From assembly GCA_025800385.1 (NCBI GenBank), contig JAOXRS010000008.1:124001-188000 (forward strand): a stretch of 64,000 nt of DNA, in the 5' to 3' direction. Numbering within the stretch: position 1 is the stretch's first letter; each line of letters starts with the position of its first letter. The notes beneath the pieces are model-generated. The model saw nothing but the letters and a program-made list of their open reading frames with translations. It had not been told where the DNA came from and did not search any database. The translations under genes and the position numbers were made by a program. Source of the stretch: Candidatus Albibeggiatoa sp. nov. NOAA (GTDB lineage: Bacteria > Pseudomonadota > Gammaproteobacteria > Beggiatoales > Beggiatoaceae). Below, piece after piece: positions 48,211 to 57,379 of this stretch.

Positions 48211-48930
48211 TTGATAAGCCTAGACAATATTGACATTATTTTAGTTGAAACCTCTCACCCCGGAAACATTGGTGCAGCGGCCAGAGCCATGAAAACCATG
48301 GGATTATCTCAATTAGTATTAGTCAACCCACAAGAATTCCCCAGTGTGGTTGCAACAGCACGTGCTTCGGGCGCAGATGATCTGTTAGCCAATGCCAAAG
48401 TATATGATAATTTTGTCGACAGTATCCGACCTTACGAACTGGTGATTGCGACCAGTGCCCGCCTGCGTTCGATTACATGGCCAATGTTAACTCCACCAGA
48501 ATGTGCTAACAAAGCAGTCACGCAACAAGGCAAAGTGGCGATTGTATTTGGTCGAGAACACTCAGGCCTCACCAATGAAGAGCTAGATCACTGTCATGCT
48601 TTGGTACAAATTTCAACCGAGCCTAACTTTTCCTCGCTTAATATTGCCGCTGCGGTGCAAGTGCTCAGTTATGAATTACGTTGTGCTGCAGAACAAAATG
48701 AACATAATCCATTACCAACCGTAGGCGATGCAGTGACGGCGGAGCAAATGGAATATTTTTATGGACATTTAGAACAAGCTTTACTCGATACGGGCTTTTT
48801 AGAAGCAGATAAACCCCGTTTAACTATGCGTAAATTGCGTTGTTTGTTTAACCGTGCTGCCCCGAATCAATCCGAAATGAATATTTTACGCGGTATTTTA
48901 AGTTCTATTGAAAAAGCGGCCAAAAAGTAA
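48211..48930 (+). CDS. trmJ: tRNA 2'-O-methyltransferase TrmJ (SPOUT/TrmH family)
   Basis: TrmJ methylates the 2'-hydroxyl of nucleotide 32 in tRNAs. The 239-residue SPOUT protein has IDIILVETSHPGNIGAAARAMKTMGL, LVLVNP, the SAM-site IVFGREHSGLTNEELDHCHALVQI and SSLNIAAAVQVLSYELR, plus the C-terminal MRKLRCLFNRAAPNQSEMNILRG. The start is a TTG at 48211, the only suitable codon before the conserved region. It ends 2 bases from convergent ftsW. No iscR or suhB neighbour is seen, unlike E. coli. Confidence 0.96.
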   Translation: MISLDNIDIILVETSHPGNIGAAARAMKTMGLSQLVLVNPQEFPSVVATARASGADDLLANAKVYDNFVDSIRPYELVIATSARLRSITWPMLTPPECANKAVTQQGKVAIVFGREHSGLTNEELDHCHALVQISTEPNFSSLNIAAAVQVLSYELRCAAEQNEHNPLPTVGDAVTAEQMEYFYGHLEQALLDTGFLEADKPRLTMRKLRCLFNRAAPNQSEMNILRGILSSIEKAAKK

Positions 48931-48932
48931 AT

Positions 48933-50093
48933 TTATCGGACTTTAGCCTTTAAATCCGCTTGAATGCGTTTCTGTTGGGTTTCATGATCGATACGCAGCA
49001 GAATCGCTAACATCATACAAGTCACCACCAAACTTGAACCGCCATAACTCATCAAGGGCAAAGTTAAACCTTTAGTCGGCAACAAACCCATATTCACACC
49101 CAAGTTAATACTAGCTTGCAAACCAATACATAAACCAATTCCATACGCGGTGTAAGCAGCATAATGTAAACCCAACCGCTCAGTTTCCACTGCAATTACA
49201 AACGAACGCAACACCACAAATGCAAATAAACAGATGACAAAAATCACCCCGATCAAACCCAATTCTTCCGCCAAAATCGCAAATAAAAAGTCGGTATGTG
49301 CTTCAGGTAAATAAGCCAGCTTTTGTACGCTATTACCCAATCCCACCCCAAAGATTTCACCGCGCCCAATCGCAATCAAGGCTTGGGTCAATTGAAAACC
49401 TGAATTAAACGGGTCAGCCCATGGATCCATAAACGTGGTTAAACGCTCTAAACGATATGGAGCTAAAAAGATCAACGTGCCCAGCGCACAGCTCACGCCA
49501 ATCACCCACCAAACAAACTGATACATCGGCACACCCGCTAAAAACAACATACCCAATACGGTGACAAATAACACCACAGTCGCGCCATAATCAGGCTCAA
49601 GCAACACCAAACCCGCGATTAAAATCAACACCGCCATTGGTTTGACAAAACCCATAAATGATTCGCGCACTTCTTCACTACGGCGGATTAAATAGCTGGA
49701 CACGTATAAAATCATAAATAGCTTCATTAATTCAGAAGGTTGTATATTAAATCCTGCCACCTGAATCCAGCGCATACTACCATTCACACTGTGTCCAAAA
49801 TAAGGCGTTAACACTAAAATCAAGCTCAACGCGCCAAATAATAATAAAATAGCACTGGTTTGATGCCAAAACTGCATCGGTATCAATATAATAACCAATC
49901 CTATACTAATCCCCATCCCCGCAAAAGCCAGTTGTCGCCAAAAATAATGCAGGCTGTCGTTGAAATGGGTTTCGGCGATATAAATAGAGCTAGACATTAC
50001 CATGGTTAAGCCAAGTAACAATAAGACAAAACAGGCAAAAATCAGCGGGATGTCATAGGTAAAATGTGAGAGCGGTTGTTTGGTGTTTGGCAT
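48933..50093 (-). CDS. ftsW: Peptidoglycan glycosyltransferase / SEDS protein FtsW
   Basis: FtsW is the septal SEDS enzyme that polymerises lipid II together with FtsI. The 386-residue protein has about ten transmembrane helices. Signatures are MVMSSSIYIAE, GSMRWIQVAGFNIQPSELMKLF, LLEPDYGATVV, LPEAHTDFLFAILAEELG with the catalytic-type Asp, and LLPTKGLTLPLMSYGGSSL. MSYGGSS and the acidic C-tail distinguish it from RodA. It lies outside any mra (dcw) cluster and is close to rodA, with divergent orientation and one glycosyltransferase gene between. Confidence 0.95.
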   Translation of the reverse strand: MPNTKQPLSHFTYDIPLIFACFVLLLLGLTMVMSSSIYIAETHFNDSLHYFWRQLAFAGMGISIGLVIILIPMQFWHQTSAILLLFGALSLILVLTPYFGHSVNGSMRWIQVAGFNIQPSELMKLFMILYVSSYLIRRSEEVRESFMGFVKPMAVLILIAGLVLLEPDYGATVVLFVTVLGMLFLAGVPMYQFVWWVIGVSCALGTLIFLAPYRLERLTTFMDPWADPFNSGFQLTQALIAIGRGEIFGVGLGNSVQKLAYLPEAHTDFLFAILAEELGLIGVIFVICLFAFVVLRSFVIAVETERLGLHYAAYTAYGIGLCIGLQASINLGVNMGLLPTKGLTLPLMSYGGSSLVVTCMMLAILLRIDHETQQKRIQADLKAKVR

Positions 50094-50233
50094 GGAGTTG
50101 AGTGTGAAAAAATAAAAATATTGTATCTTATCCCCCAGTGGATTTAAAACGCTATCTCAAATCCCAATGCTTGCAGATTAATAATTGATACTTGATAATT
50201 AACGGGTGTTGATTGCTAAAAAGGGTCGTAAGC

Positions 50234-51232
50234 TTGCTCAAACTATCCGTAGTCATTATTGGACGCAACGAAGGTGAACGCCTAGTGCGCTGTATTCGTT
50301 CAGTACAAGCGATGTCAGACTTTAATAGCGATCACATTGAAATCATTTATGTCGACTCTGATTCAACCGATGACAGTCCTCAACAAGCTAAACAATTGGG
50401 TGCAAAAGTATTAACCGTACACCCCGAACGCCCTGCGGCTGCAATTGGCCGTAATGCAGGTTGGCAAGCCGCACAAGCTCCTTACATTTTGTTTTTAGAT
50501 GGCGATACGATTTTAAATCCTGATTTTGTTTCTGTTGCTTTACAACAATTTGAAGCACACCCAAAAACTGCGATTGTGTGGGGGCATCGACGTGAGTTGT
50601 ATCCTGACAAGTCATTGTATCAAGGTGTGTTAGATTTAGACTGGGTATATCCTGCAGGTTTATCTGAATTTTGTGGTGGAGATGCGGTGATGCGCCGAGA
50701 TGTCTTGGCCGAAGTCAATGGCTATAACCCACAATTGATTGCAGGCGAAGAACCCGAAATGTGCCAACGGATTCGCGCCAAAGGCTACGAGATTTTGCAT
50801 ATCGACCAAGCCATGACTTTACATGATTTAGCCATTACCAAATGGTCACAATATTGGCGTAGAGCCACCCGCGCAGGTCATGCTTATGCTGAAGTATCTA
50901 ATTTACTGAAAAATACAGATACACCTTTATGGGAACGCGATGCAAAACGCAATTTGATTCATAGCACCGTGCTCATATCGGTCGCGCTTTTAGGTGTGAT
51001 GGGTAGTGTGGTGTTGAGTAGCATTTGGCCGCTGTTATTCAGTCTTGGCTTTTTCGCAGCAATCAGTATTCGTACCGCGTGGAAATGCCGTTGGAAATGC
51101 ATCGATCCTTTGAGTTTGTTCTTTTACGGGGTTCATTCTCACTTTCAGCAAATTCCCATCACAGTTGGACAACTCAGTTATTACTATCTACGTTGGCAAG
51201 GTAAACGACGTGGATTGATAGAGTACAAATAA
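50234..51232 (+). CDS. GT2-family glycosyltransferase
   Basis: The enzyme has a GT-A fold: LSVVIIGRNEGERL, IIYVDSDSTDDSP, RNAGWQAAQAPYILFLDGDTI with the metal-binding DGD, and the acceptor-side FCGGDAVMRRDVLAEVNGY and AGEEPEMCQRIRAKGY. Two hydrophobic segments near residues 245-285 suggest a membrane-bound C-terminus. I prefer the TTG at 50234, which has AAAGGG nine bases upstream and gives MLKLSVVIIG; an in-frame TTG at 50213 is possible. The stop overlaps the rodA ATG by one base. The substrate is unknown; the link to rodA suggests a cell-envelope glycan. Confidence 0.85.
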   Translation: MLKLSVVIIGRNEGERLVRCIRSVQAMSDFNSDHIEIIYVDSDSTDDSPQQAKQLGAKVLTVHPERPAAAIGRNAGWQAAQAPYILFLDGDTILNPDFVSVALQQFEAHPKTAIVWGHRRELYPDKSLYQGVLDLDWVYPAGLSEFCGGDAVMRRDVLAEVNGYNPQLIAGEEPEMCQRIRAKGYEILHIDQAMTLHDLAITKWSQYWRRATRAGHAYAEVSNLLKNTDTPLWERDAKRNLIHSTVLISVALLGVMGSVVLSSIWPLLFSLGFFAAISIRTAWKCRWKCIDPLSLFFYGVHSHFQQIPITVGQLSYYYLRWQGKRRGLIEYK

Positions 51233-52329
51233 TGCGCATTACTTGGTCAAATAATCATTTTTTTCATTTGGATAAATCTTTATTTCTTGCTTTGCTGATA
51301 TTGGCCGCTTTGGGTTTGGTCGTGTTATACAGTGCTGGCGGTGAAAATATGTCCATCGTTATGAAACAAGGCATTCGCTTTGCGGTTGGCTTTGGCATTC
51401 TCATTGTTTTAGCACAAATTCGTACAGAAAACTTGTTGCCTTGGATACCATGGGTTTATTTAACAGGACTGGTATTGCTGATTGCGGTATTGTTTGTAGG
51501 CGATACGGTGAATGGTTCGCAACGTTGGTTAAATTTAGGCTTATTTCGCTTCCAGCCTTCTGAAATCATGAAGTTAGCAGTGCCGCTGATGGTAGCTTGG
51601 TATGTAGCAGATAAACGCCTCCCACCTTCTTATTCTTTAATCGGTGTTGTATTGCTGATTATCATGGTCCCGACCGTACTGATTGCCAAACAACCTGATT
51701 TAGGCACATCATTGCTTGTCGCATCATCAGGGATGTTTGTTTTATTTTTAGCGGGTTTAAGTTGGAAATTGATTTTAAGTGCAATTGCTGCGTCACCGTT
51801 GATCGGCTGGGCATTGTGGGAGTTTTTTCTACACTCTTATCAGAAAGCGCGTATTTTAACCTTGCTCAACCCTGAGGGAAAATCATTAACCACTGGCTAT
51901 CATATCGTACAATCTAAAATTGCCATTGGCTCAGGGGGGCTATACGGCAAAGGTTGGCTAAACGGTACACAATCACACTTGGAGTTCCTACCTGAACGCT
52001 CCACTGACTTTATTTTTGCAGTCTATAGTGAAGAATTTGGCTTAATTGGTGTATTGGTGTTGCTTGGTTTATATGCGTTTGTATTAACCCGCGGCATGTT
52101 CATCGCAATTCAAGCACAAGGCACATTTGCTCGTTTAATTGCAGGCAGTTTATCCTTAACTTTCTTCGTATACATTTTTGTCAATATGGGTATGGTGTCA
52201 GGCTTTTTACCCGTTGTAGGCGTGCCTTTACCCTTAATCAGTTACGGCGGTACATCACTTGTTACCATGATGGCCAGTTTTGGGTTGTTGATGGGCATTC
52301 ATACACATAAACGACTGTTATCAGGTTAG
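51232..52329 (+). CDS. rodA: Rod-shape SEDS glycosyltransferase RodA
   Basis: RodA polymerises lipid II during cell elongation with PBP2. The 365-residue membrane protein shows LVVLYSAGGENMSIV, NGSQRWLNLGLFRFQPSEIMKL, AKQPDLGTSLL, LEFLPERSTDFIFAVYSEEFG with the catalytic-type Asp, and LPVVGVPLPLISYGGTSLV. YGGTS (rather than YGGSS) and the length fit RodA. It is coupled to the GT2 gene by a one-base overlap. mrdA (PBP2), its usual neighbour, is not present in the window. Confidence 0.95.
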   Translation: MRITWSNNHFFHLDKSLFLALLILAALGLVVLYSAGGENMSIVMKQGIRFAVGFGILIVLAQIRTENLLPWIPWVYLTGLVLLIAVLFVGDTVNGSQRWLNLGLFRFQPSEIMKLAVPLMVAWYVADKRLPPSYSLIGVVLLIIMVPTVLIAKQPDLGTSLLVASSGMFVLFLAGLSWKLILSAIAASPLIGWALWEFFLHSYQKARILTLLNPEGKSLTTGYHIVQSKIAIGSGGLYGKGWLNGTQSHLEFLPERSTDFIFAVYSEEFGLIGVLVLLGLYAFVLTRGMFIAIQAQGTFARLIAGSLSLTFFVYIFVNMGMVSGFLPVVGVPLPLISYGGTSLVTMMASFGLLMGIHTHKRLLSG

Positions 52330-52345
52330 ATTGATATTTTCTCAA

Positions 52346-52385
52346 GAGGTATTTGAGATTTTATAATAGATTGTTCAAATGCCTC
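52346..52385. terminator. Stem-loop between rodA and the DUF2750 gene
   Basis: GAGGTATTTGA (52346-52356) pairs with TCAAATGCCTC (52375-52385) over 11 bases with one G-T wobble. It lies between convergent gene ends. No T run follows. Confidence 0.45.
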
Positions 52386-52395
52386 AAACATCGGA

Positions 52396-52791
52396 TTAAC
52401 CTTCTAAAAAATAACTGCCTGAGTCAATCAAACTCTCATACATGCTCAATATTTCTGTTACAGGCGCAATTACAATCGGCTGATCGGGCAAGGGCATAAT
52501 ATCAAGGTCAATGCCTCGGTTACGGTTATAATTCAAAATATCAATAAAATGTTCCAGCGAAGTCGCCTGTGCAACCATTCCCCCAATCAAATTAGCCCGC
52601 GCCAAATTTTCATACGGCCAAACGGGTAAAATCGTTTTATCATCTTCTTCCCGCATTAACCAACCTTCGTCATCAGCATGAACCCAAACTTCTTCAGCTT
52701 CCATCGTTCGAGTGAGAAAATATTCAATACGTTCTTGGGCAGAAAATTGCGCAAAAGCGGCTTGTTGTTCACTGTTTGGTGCAAGTGGCAT
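52396..52791 (-). CDS. DUF2750 family protein
   Basis: The 131-residue protein has the DUF2750 pattern: RIEYFLTRTMEAEEVWVHADDEGWLM, LPVWPYENLARANLIGG and MVAQATSLEHFIDIL. It is acidic and lacks a signal peptide, so it is likely cytosolic. The C-terminal segment DLDIMPLPDQPIVIAP is typical too. The ATG at 52791 follows AGGATAATCTGCC. The function of the family is unknown, and the neighbours give no clue. Confidence 0.85.
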   Translation of the reverse strand: MPLAPNSEQQAAFAQFSAQERIEYFLTRTMEAEEVWVHADDEGWLMREEDDKTILPVWPYENLARANLIGGMVAQATSLEHFIDILNYNRNRGIDLDIMPLPDQPIVIAPVTEILSMYESLIDSGSYFLEG

Positions 52792-52979
52792 GGCAGATTA
52801 TCCTATTGTTGAACATAACTAATTATACACGGCAATTACATAGTCTAGTTTGGGATAATTGCTTGATAATCAAATATTGAAACAGGTTTAACTAATATCT
52901 TTACCGATGAGATAAGGTTATCTTATGTGCTGTAGATGCAGTAAAATATGCTTAATTACGGACATTTTTAGCACTTATC

Positions 52980-55900
52980 ATGGCACAAGTTAATTTACTC
53001 GATATTGGTATTCAACACCATCAAGCTGGGCGTTTAGCTGAAGCCCAAAAAATTTACCAACAAGTTTTACAAAAAAACCCTAACTCTAATGATGCGTTGC
53101 ATTTGCTCGGTGTATTAGCTCATCAAGCCAATCAGCATGAACACGCGGTACAATTAATTCAACGTGCCATCCAGCTCAACCCCAAATCTGCTGATTATCA
53201 TTGTAATTTAGCCAATGTTTATCGCGCCTTAAAACAATATGATGCAGCCATTACCACTTATCGCCAAGCCATAAAAATCAACCCCAAACACATTCAAGCA
53301 TGGGGCAATTTAGGCAACGTGTATCGAGAAATTGAAAATAATACACAAGCGATTCAATGTTATAAAAAAGTGCTGCGTTACAACCCCAATAATCCTGTTG
53401 CGTTTAACAATATTGGTGGTGCGTACAAAGCAGATGCGGACTATATACAAGCTGAATCTTTTTATCGCAAAGCCGTTAATGCCCAACAAAACTATGCTGA
53501 TGCACACCATAATTTAAGCATTGTTTTACGTTTGCAAAATAAATTAAGTCCCGCTTTAAAGCATTGTGAAAAAGCCATTAAGCTGAATCCTAACCTATTA
53601 CAAGCATATGTGAATTTAGCAGAAATTTATGAACAGCAAGAAGAATTCGATAAATCCTTAGAAACACTTAAACACGTGCTACAACGCAATCCTAAGTATG
53701 CAACTGCGTTTTTTCAGATTGGGAAACTGATGTATGAGAAAAACCAATATGATGATGCTTTGGAGGCTTATCATGAAACCTTGAAGCTTGAGCCAAATCA
53801 TGCTGAGGCCTTCAGTAATGCGGGATCAATTTACAAAGAACGGGGGGAATATGAATCAGCACGTGAATACTTTGAAAAATCACTCGAGCTTAAGCCTCAA
53901 CTATTTGAAGTGAGAAATAATCTAGGCTCGACATTATTAGAGTTGGGTTTATTACAAGAGGCGTATCAACAATACCAAGCGACCTTAATGCAACAACCCG
54001 ATAATGCAAAGTTATATAATAATATGAGTGTGTTATTACGGGCAATGGGACAAATAGACGAAGCCCTGCAATATTGTGCAAAAGGCATTAAGCTCGCTCC
54101 CGATTTTCCTGATACACATTTAAGTCAATCAATGTGTTGTTTGGCCAGCGAACGTTTTGATTGTGGATGGGCAGCATACCAATGGCGACACAATCGTTTA
54201 GAAAGCCGTTTATTGCCTGATTTAAGTCCCGTTGAACCATTACCCGCCGATTTAATAGGTAAACGTTTCTTATTACATAAAGATCAAGGCTTAGGCGATG
54301 AGTTATTTTTCCTGCGTTTTGCTGAACAATTAAAACAACGCGGAGCTTGGATTGCCTATCGTGCTGGCAAAAAAATTCACAGCATGATGGCTCGCCAGCC
54401 TTGGGTTGATGAGTTATTGCCTCAAGATACAGATACTTATCCCGAAGTCGATTACACCGTGATGATCGGCGACTTGCCATTTATGTTGGGGATGAAGCAT
54501 AAATCTGAAATACCTAAGCCATTGCCATTAGATATTGAACCAGAGCAAATCACGTCGATCAAAGCCCAGCTTAAACAATTGGGTGAGCCACCATATATTG
54601 GCGTGACATGGCAAGCAGGGGCAAAATTGGAAGATCGGGGCAAACGCAAAGTCTTATCCAAACAAATCGGCTTAGAACAAATTGCACAATGTCTTGCACC
54701 AATTAAAGCTACGTTTTTAGTATTACAGCGCAACCCAAAACCAGAAGAATTAACCCAATTTTCTAACATACTGGGTCGACCTGCACATGACTTTACCGAA
54801 TTAAACGATGATTTAGAACAAATGCTGGCGTTATTATCATGTTTAGATGATTACGTAGGCGTGAGCAATACCAATATGCATTTGTTAGCAGGGATTGGCA
54901 AAACAGCTCGCGTGCTTGTACCAAACCCAGCAGAATGGCGTTGGTTGTATCAAGGCGCAGAGTCTCCTTGGTTTAAAGGTTTTAGTATTTATCGTCAAAC
55001 CCCACATTTAGATTGGACACCTGCTATTGCAGAATTGCAACGAGATTTGATTCTGATTTATGGCAGCGAAAAATTACAAAAACTAGATTATGCTTCTTTG
55101 TTAAAACGTGCGGCACAATGCCAAAAACAACAAGATGTGATTCAAGCTGAGGCCTGTTATCGTCAAGCGATCACCCTGCAACCCAATAGTGTAGAAGCAT
55201 GGGGCAATTTGGGCAATTTATTGCGCTCTCAACAACGCAGTCAAGAAGCAGTCAATTGTTATCAAAAAATCCTCAAAAAACAGCCGAAACATATTATTGC
55301 GCTGAATAACCTCGGCAACGCTTATTCTGACTTAGGGGAGTTTGACAAAGCGATTAAGACCTATGAAAAGGTACTGAAAATCCAACCTGATTTAGCTGAA
55401 ACTTATACTAACTTAGGCATGATTTATAAAGAACGTCATGAATTGGATCAAGCCAAAAAGTGTTACAAAAAAGCCTTAAAGCTCAAGCCCAATATCCCAG
55501 AAGCACATCATAACTTAAACAATGTGTATGTCAGTTTAGGCAAGTTAAACAAAGCCTTAGAATGCTGTAAAAAATCAATTGCGTTGAACCAACAATATGC
55601 GGCGGGACATGTTGGTAAATCACAAGTATTGTTAGCCATGGGGCGTTTTGATACAGAAACGTGGCGTGAATATTTATGGCGAGAAGGACGGATCAATACA
55701 CAATTGGAACTCAGCCCAATCACTGAATTACCTCAAGATTTAGCAGACAAAACCGTGTTACTACATCAAGAGCAAGGCTTGGGAGATGAGTTATTTTTCC
55801 TACGCTTTGTACCAGTGTTAAAACAGCGTGGCGCACGGGTATTGTATCGAGCGGGCAGCAAATTAACTACCTTATTACGCCGTGTAGACAGCATTGATGA

Positions 55901-56522
55901 GGTATTGCCTGAATATATCAAACCTTTGCCACAAGCTGATTATCAAGTATTAGTTGCTGATTTACCATTGTTATTAGGTATTCAAAATGCCGCTCAATTG
56001 CCTGATCCTTTGCCATTAACAGTATTACCAGAACAAGTTGAGCAAATGCAGCAACAGTTAAAGAAATTGGGTAAGCCGCCTTATATTGGCATTACTTGGC
56101 AAGCAGGCACACAACAGGCAGGACGCGCCAAGAAGCTGTTTAAACAGATTGATCCCGCATTATTGGGCAAAACGTTGCAAACGCGCAAAGGTACTTATTT
56201 AATTTTACAACGCAACCCTAACATGAAAGACATCAATGCATTTTCTCAGGCCTTAGGACAACCCGCGCATGATATGAGTTGGTATAACGATGATTTAGAA
56301 GGTATGTTAGCTTTACTGAGTTTGCTAGATGATTATATTGGCGTGAGCAATACCAATATGCATTTGTTAGCAGGGTTGGAAAAGTCTGCACAAGTTTTAG
56401 TTGCCTATCCTCCAGAATGGCGATGGCTTGCGCAAGGGCAAACACCTTGGTTTAAACACTTTTCAGCATATAGACAAGAGCAAGATTTATCGTGGGATAA
56501 AGCCTTAGCAGAAATGAAGTAG
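52980..56522 (+). CDS. Tandemly duplicated TPR-glycosyltransferase protein
   Basis: The 1180-residue protein holds two copies of a TPR plus glycosyltransferase unit. Residues of about 5-375 contain about ten TPRs; 428-690 form a GT-B/GT9-like domain. Residues of about 705-875 contain four or five more TPRs; 924-1178 form a second GT domain. Both domains carry QGLGDELFFLRF (436-447, 932-943), YIG(V/I)TWQAG and the donor-site DDY(V/I)GVSNTNMHLLAG (623-638, 1117-1132). Proteins like this occur in filamentous and cyanobacterial-type genomes and are thought to glycosylate proteins or surface glycans, like GT41 enzymes. The two halves retain a 36-base identical DNA block, so the duplication is recent or maintained by conversion. 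No signal peptide is seen. Confidence 0.88.
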   Translation: MAQVNLLDIGIQHHQAGRLAEAQKIYQQVLQKNPNSNDALHLLGVLAHQANQHEHAVQLIQRAIQLNPKSADYHCNLANVYRALKQYDAAITTYRQAIKINPKHIQAWGNLGNVYREIENNTQAIQCYKKVLRYNPNNPVAFNNIGGAYKADADYIQAESFYRKAVNAQQNYADAHHNLSIVLRLQNKLSPALKHCEKAIKLNPNLLQAYVNLAEIYEQQEEFDKSLETLKHVLQRNPKYATAFFQIGKLMYEKNQYDDALEAYHETLKLEPNHAEAFSNAGSIYKERGEYESAREYFEKSLELKPQLFEVRNNLGSTLLELGLLQEAYQQYQATLMQQPDNAKLYNNMSVLLRAMGQIDEALQYCAKGIKLAPDFPDTHLSQSMCCLASERFDCGWAAYQWRHNRLESRLLPDLSPVEPLPADLIGKRFLLHKDQGLGDELFFLRFAEQLKQRGAWIAYRAGKKIHSMMARQPWVDELLPQDTDTYPEVDYTVMIGDLPFMLGMKHKSEIPKPLPLDIEPEQITSIKAQLKQLGEPPYIGVTWQAGAKLEDRGKRKVLSKQIGLEQIAQCLAPIKATFLVLQRNPKPEELTQFSNILGRPAHDFTELNDDLEQMLALLSCLDDYVGVSNTNMHLLAGIGKTARVLVPNPAEWRWLYQGAESPWFKGFSIYRQTPHLDWTPAIAELQRDLILIYGSEKLQKLDYASLLKRAAQCQKQQDVIQAEACYRQAITLQPNSVEAWGNLGNLLRSQQRSQEAVNCYQKILKKQPKHIIALNNLGNAYSDLGEFDKAIKTYEKVLKIQPDLAETYTNLGMIYKERHELDQAKKCYKKALKLKPNIPEAHHNLNNVYVSLGKLNKALECCKKSIALNQQYAAGHVGKSQVLLAMGRFDTETWREYLWREGRINTQLELSPITELPQDLADKTVLLHQEQGLGDELFFLRFVPVLKQRGARVLYRAGSKLTTLLRRVDSIDEVLPEYIKPLPQADYQVLVADLPLLLGIQNAAQLPDPLPLTVLPEQVEQMQQQLKKLGKPPYIGITWQAGTQQAGRAKKLFKQIDPALLGKTLQTRKGTYLILQRNPNMKDINAFSQALGQPAHDMSWYNDDLEGMLALLSLLDDYIGVSNTNMHLLAGLEKSAQVLVAYPPEWRWLAQGQTPWFKHFSAYRQEQDLSWDKALAEMK
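54858..54893 (+). repeat. 36-bp block identical to 56340-56375
   Basis: This segment, encoding GVSNTNMHLLAG in the first glycosyltransferase domain, is identical to the matching codons in the second domain. Confidence 0.9.
56340..56375 (+). repeat. 36-bp block identical to 54858-54893
   Basis: Second copy, in the C-terminal glycosyltransferase domain. Synonymous sites are shared throughout although the flanking codons have diverged. Confidence 0.9.
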
Positions 56523-56543
56523 TTTTAACAATTTTGATGTCAA

Positions 56544-56581
56544 AGGGTTGGTATGCTCTCAATATTGGAATGACCAACCCT
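56544..56581. terminator. Stem-loop between the TPR-glycosyltransferase and the Met-rich protein gene
   Basis: AGGGTTGGT (56544-56552) and ACCAACCCT (56573-56581) form a perfect 9-bp stem between convergent gene ends and may terminate both. Confidence 0.58.
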
Positions 56582-56602
56582 CACATTTATTGATTCATCA
56601 AC

Positions 56603-57202
56603 TTATGGACTAGGAATAAAACGCATAAAGTTGTTCATATTGCCCATTGTTGGGGTAACAGTGCTGGACATACGGTGCATATCCACAGACATGATGTGTA
56701 CATCGCGAGTCATGGTATTAAAGTTTTGCACCATGGATTCCATGCTACCACGCATATGAGACATATCACTGGTCATACCTTTCATATCATCAGTAATTTC
56801 CTGCATTTCCTGTACTGCGCGAGAAATCGCTCTTACAATCGTATCTTCTTCGCTATGCACTTCCACCAATAAGTTATGTGTACCGTTTATAATGTCATCA
56901 ATCTTACTCACAGCATCTTTTGCTTCTGGAGAGTTCACTTCTTTCATTAACTCGGCCATATTGGCTAAAATCGTATTTAAATTCTGCATGTCCATTTTCA
57001 ATGAACTAATCAAGCCCGTTGCTTCTGCCTTCTCAACAAAATCAACTCGGAAAATCGTAAATGCCACCATACCTAACATAAATATGGCAAACATCAATGT
57101 CATGATGCGAAAATGCTTTTGTGAACGTTCATAGCGTTTTTCACTGCGTTCTAAGTGCTCAACAAGGGTTTTGACGGTTTGCTCTAATGGTTGTTCTTGC
57201 AT
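56603..57202 (-). CDS. Membrane-anchored Met-rich coiled-coil protein
   Basis: The 199-residue protein has a cytosolic charged N-terminus (EHLERSEKRYERSQKHF), one transmembrane helix (about 33-51, IMTLMFAIFMLGMVAFTIF) and a helical periplasmic part. In the last 70 residues Met recurs every three or four positions (MQEITDDMKGMTSDMSHM, SMESMVQNFNTM, HIMSVDMHRM), which places Met at coiled-coil core positions. Similar methionine-rich helices end some Mce/MlaD-associated and chemoreceptor-like proteins, but no such domain is seen here. AAGGAAA precedes the ATG. Function is unknown. Confidence 0.68.
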   Translation of the reverse strand: MQEQPLEQTVKTLVEHLERSEKRYERSQKHFRIMTLMFAIFMLGMVAFTIFRVDFVEKAEATGLISSLKMDMQNLNTILANMAELMKEVNSPEAKDAVSKIDDIINGTHNLLVEVHSEEDTIVRAISRAVQEMQEITDDMKGMTSDMSHMRGSMESMVQNFNTMTRDVHIMSVDMHRMSSTVTPTMGNMNNFMRFIPSP

Positions 57203-57379
57203 TAGGGTTTCCTTTTCAAGTAAGTGAGTGACAGGATCAATATTTTAAACCAGTAATGTAACAACTCTAATACCCTATTAATGCCATACTACATCATTAT
57301 ATTTTTTGGAATATATCACCGAATAGCGAGCCATATCACTGCACAATATGCACTCGCTTTAACCTATTTTTTTGATAAA

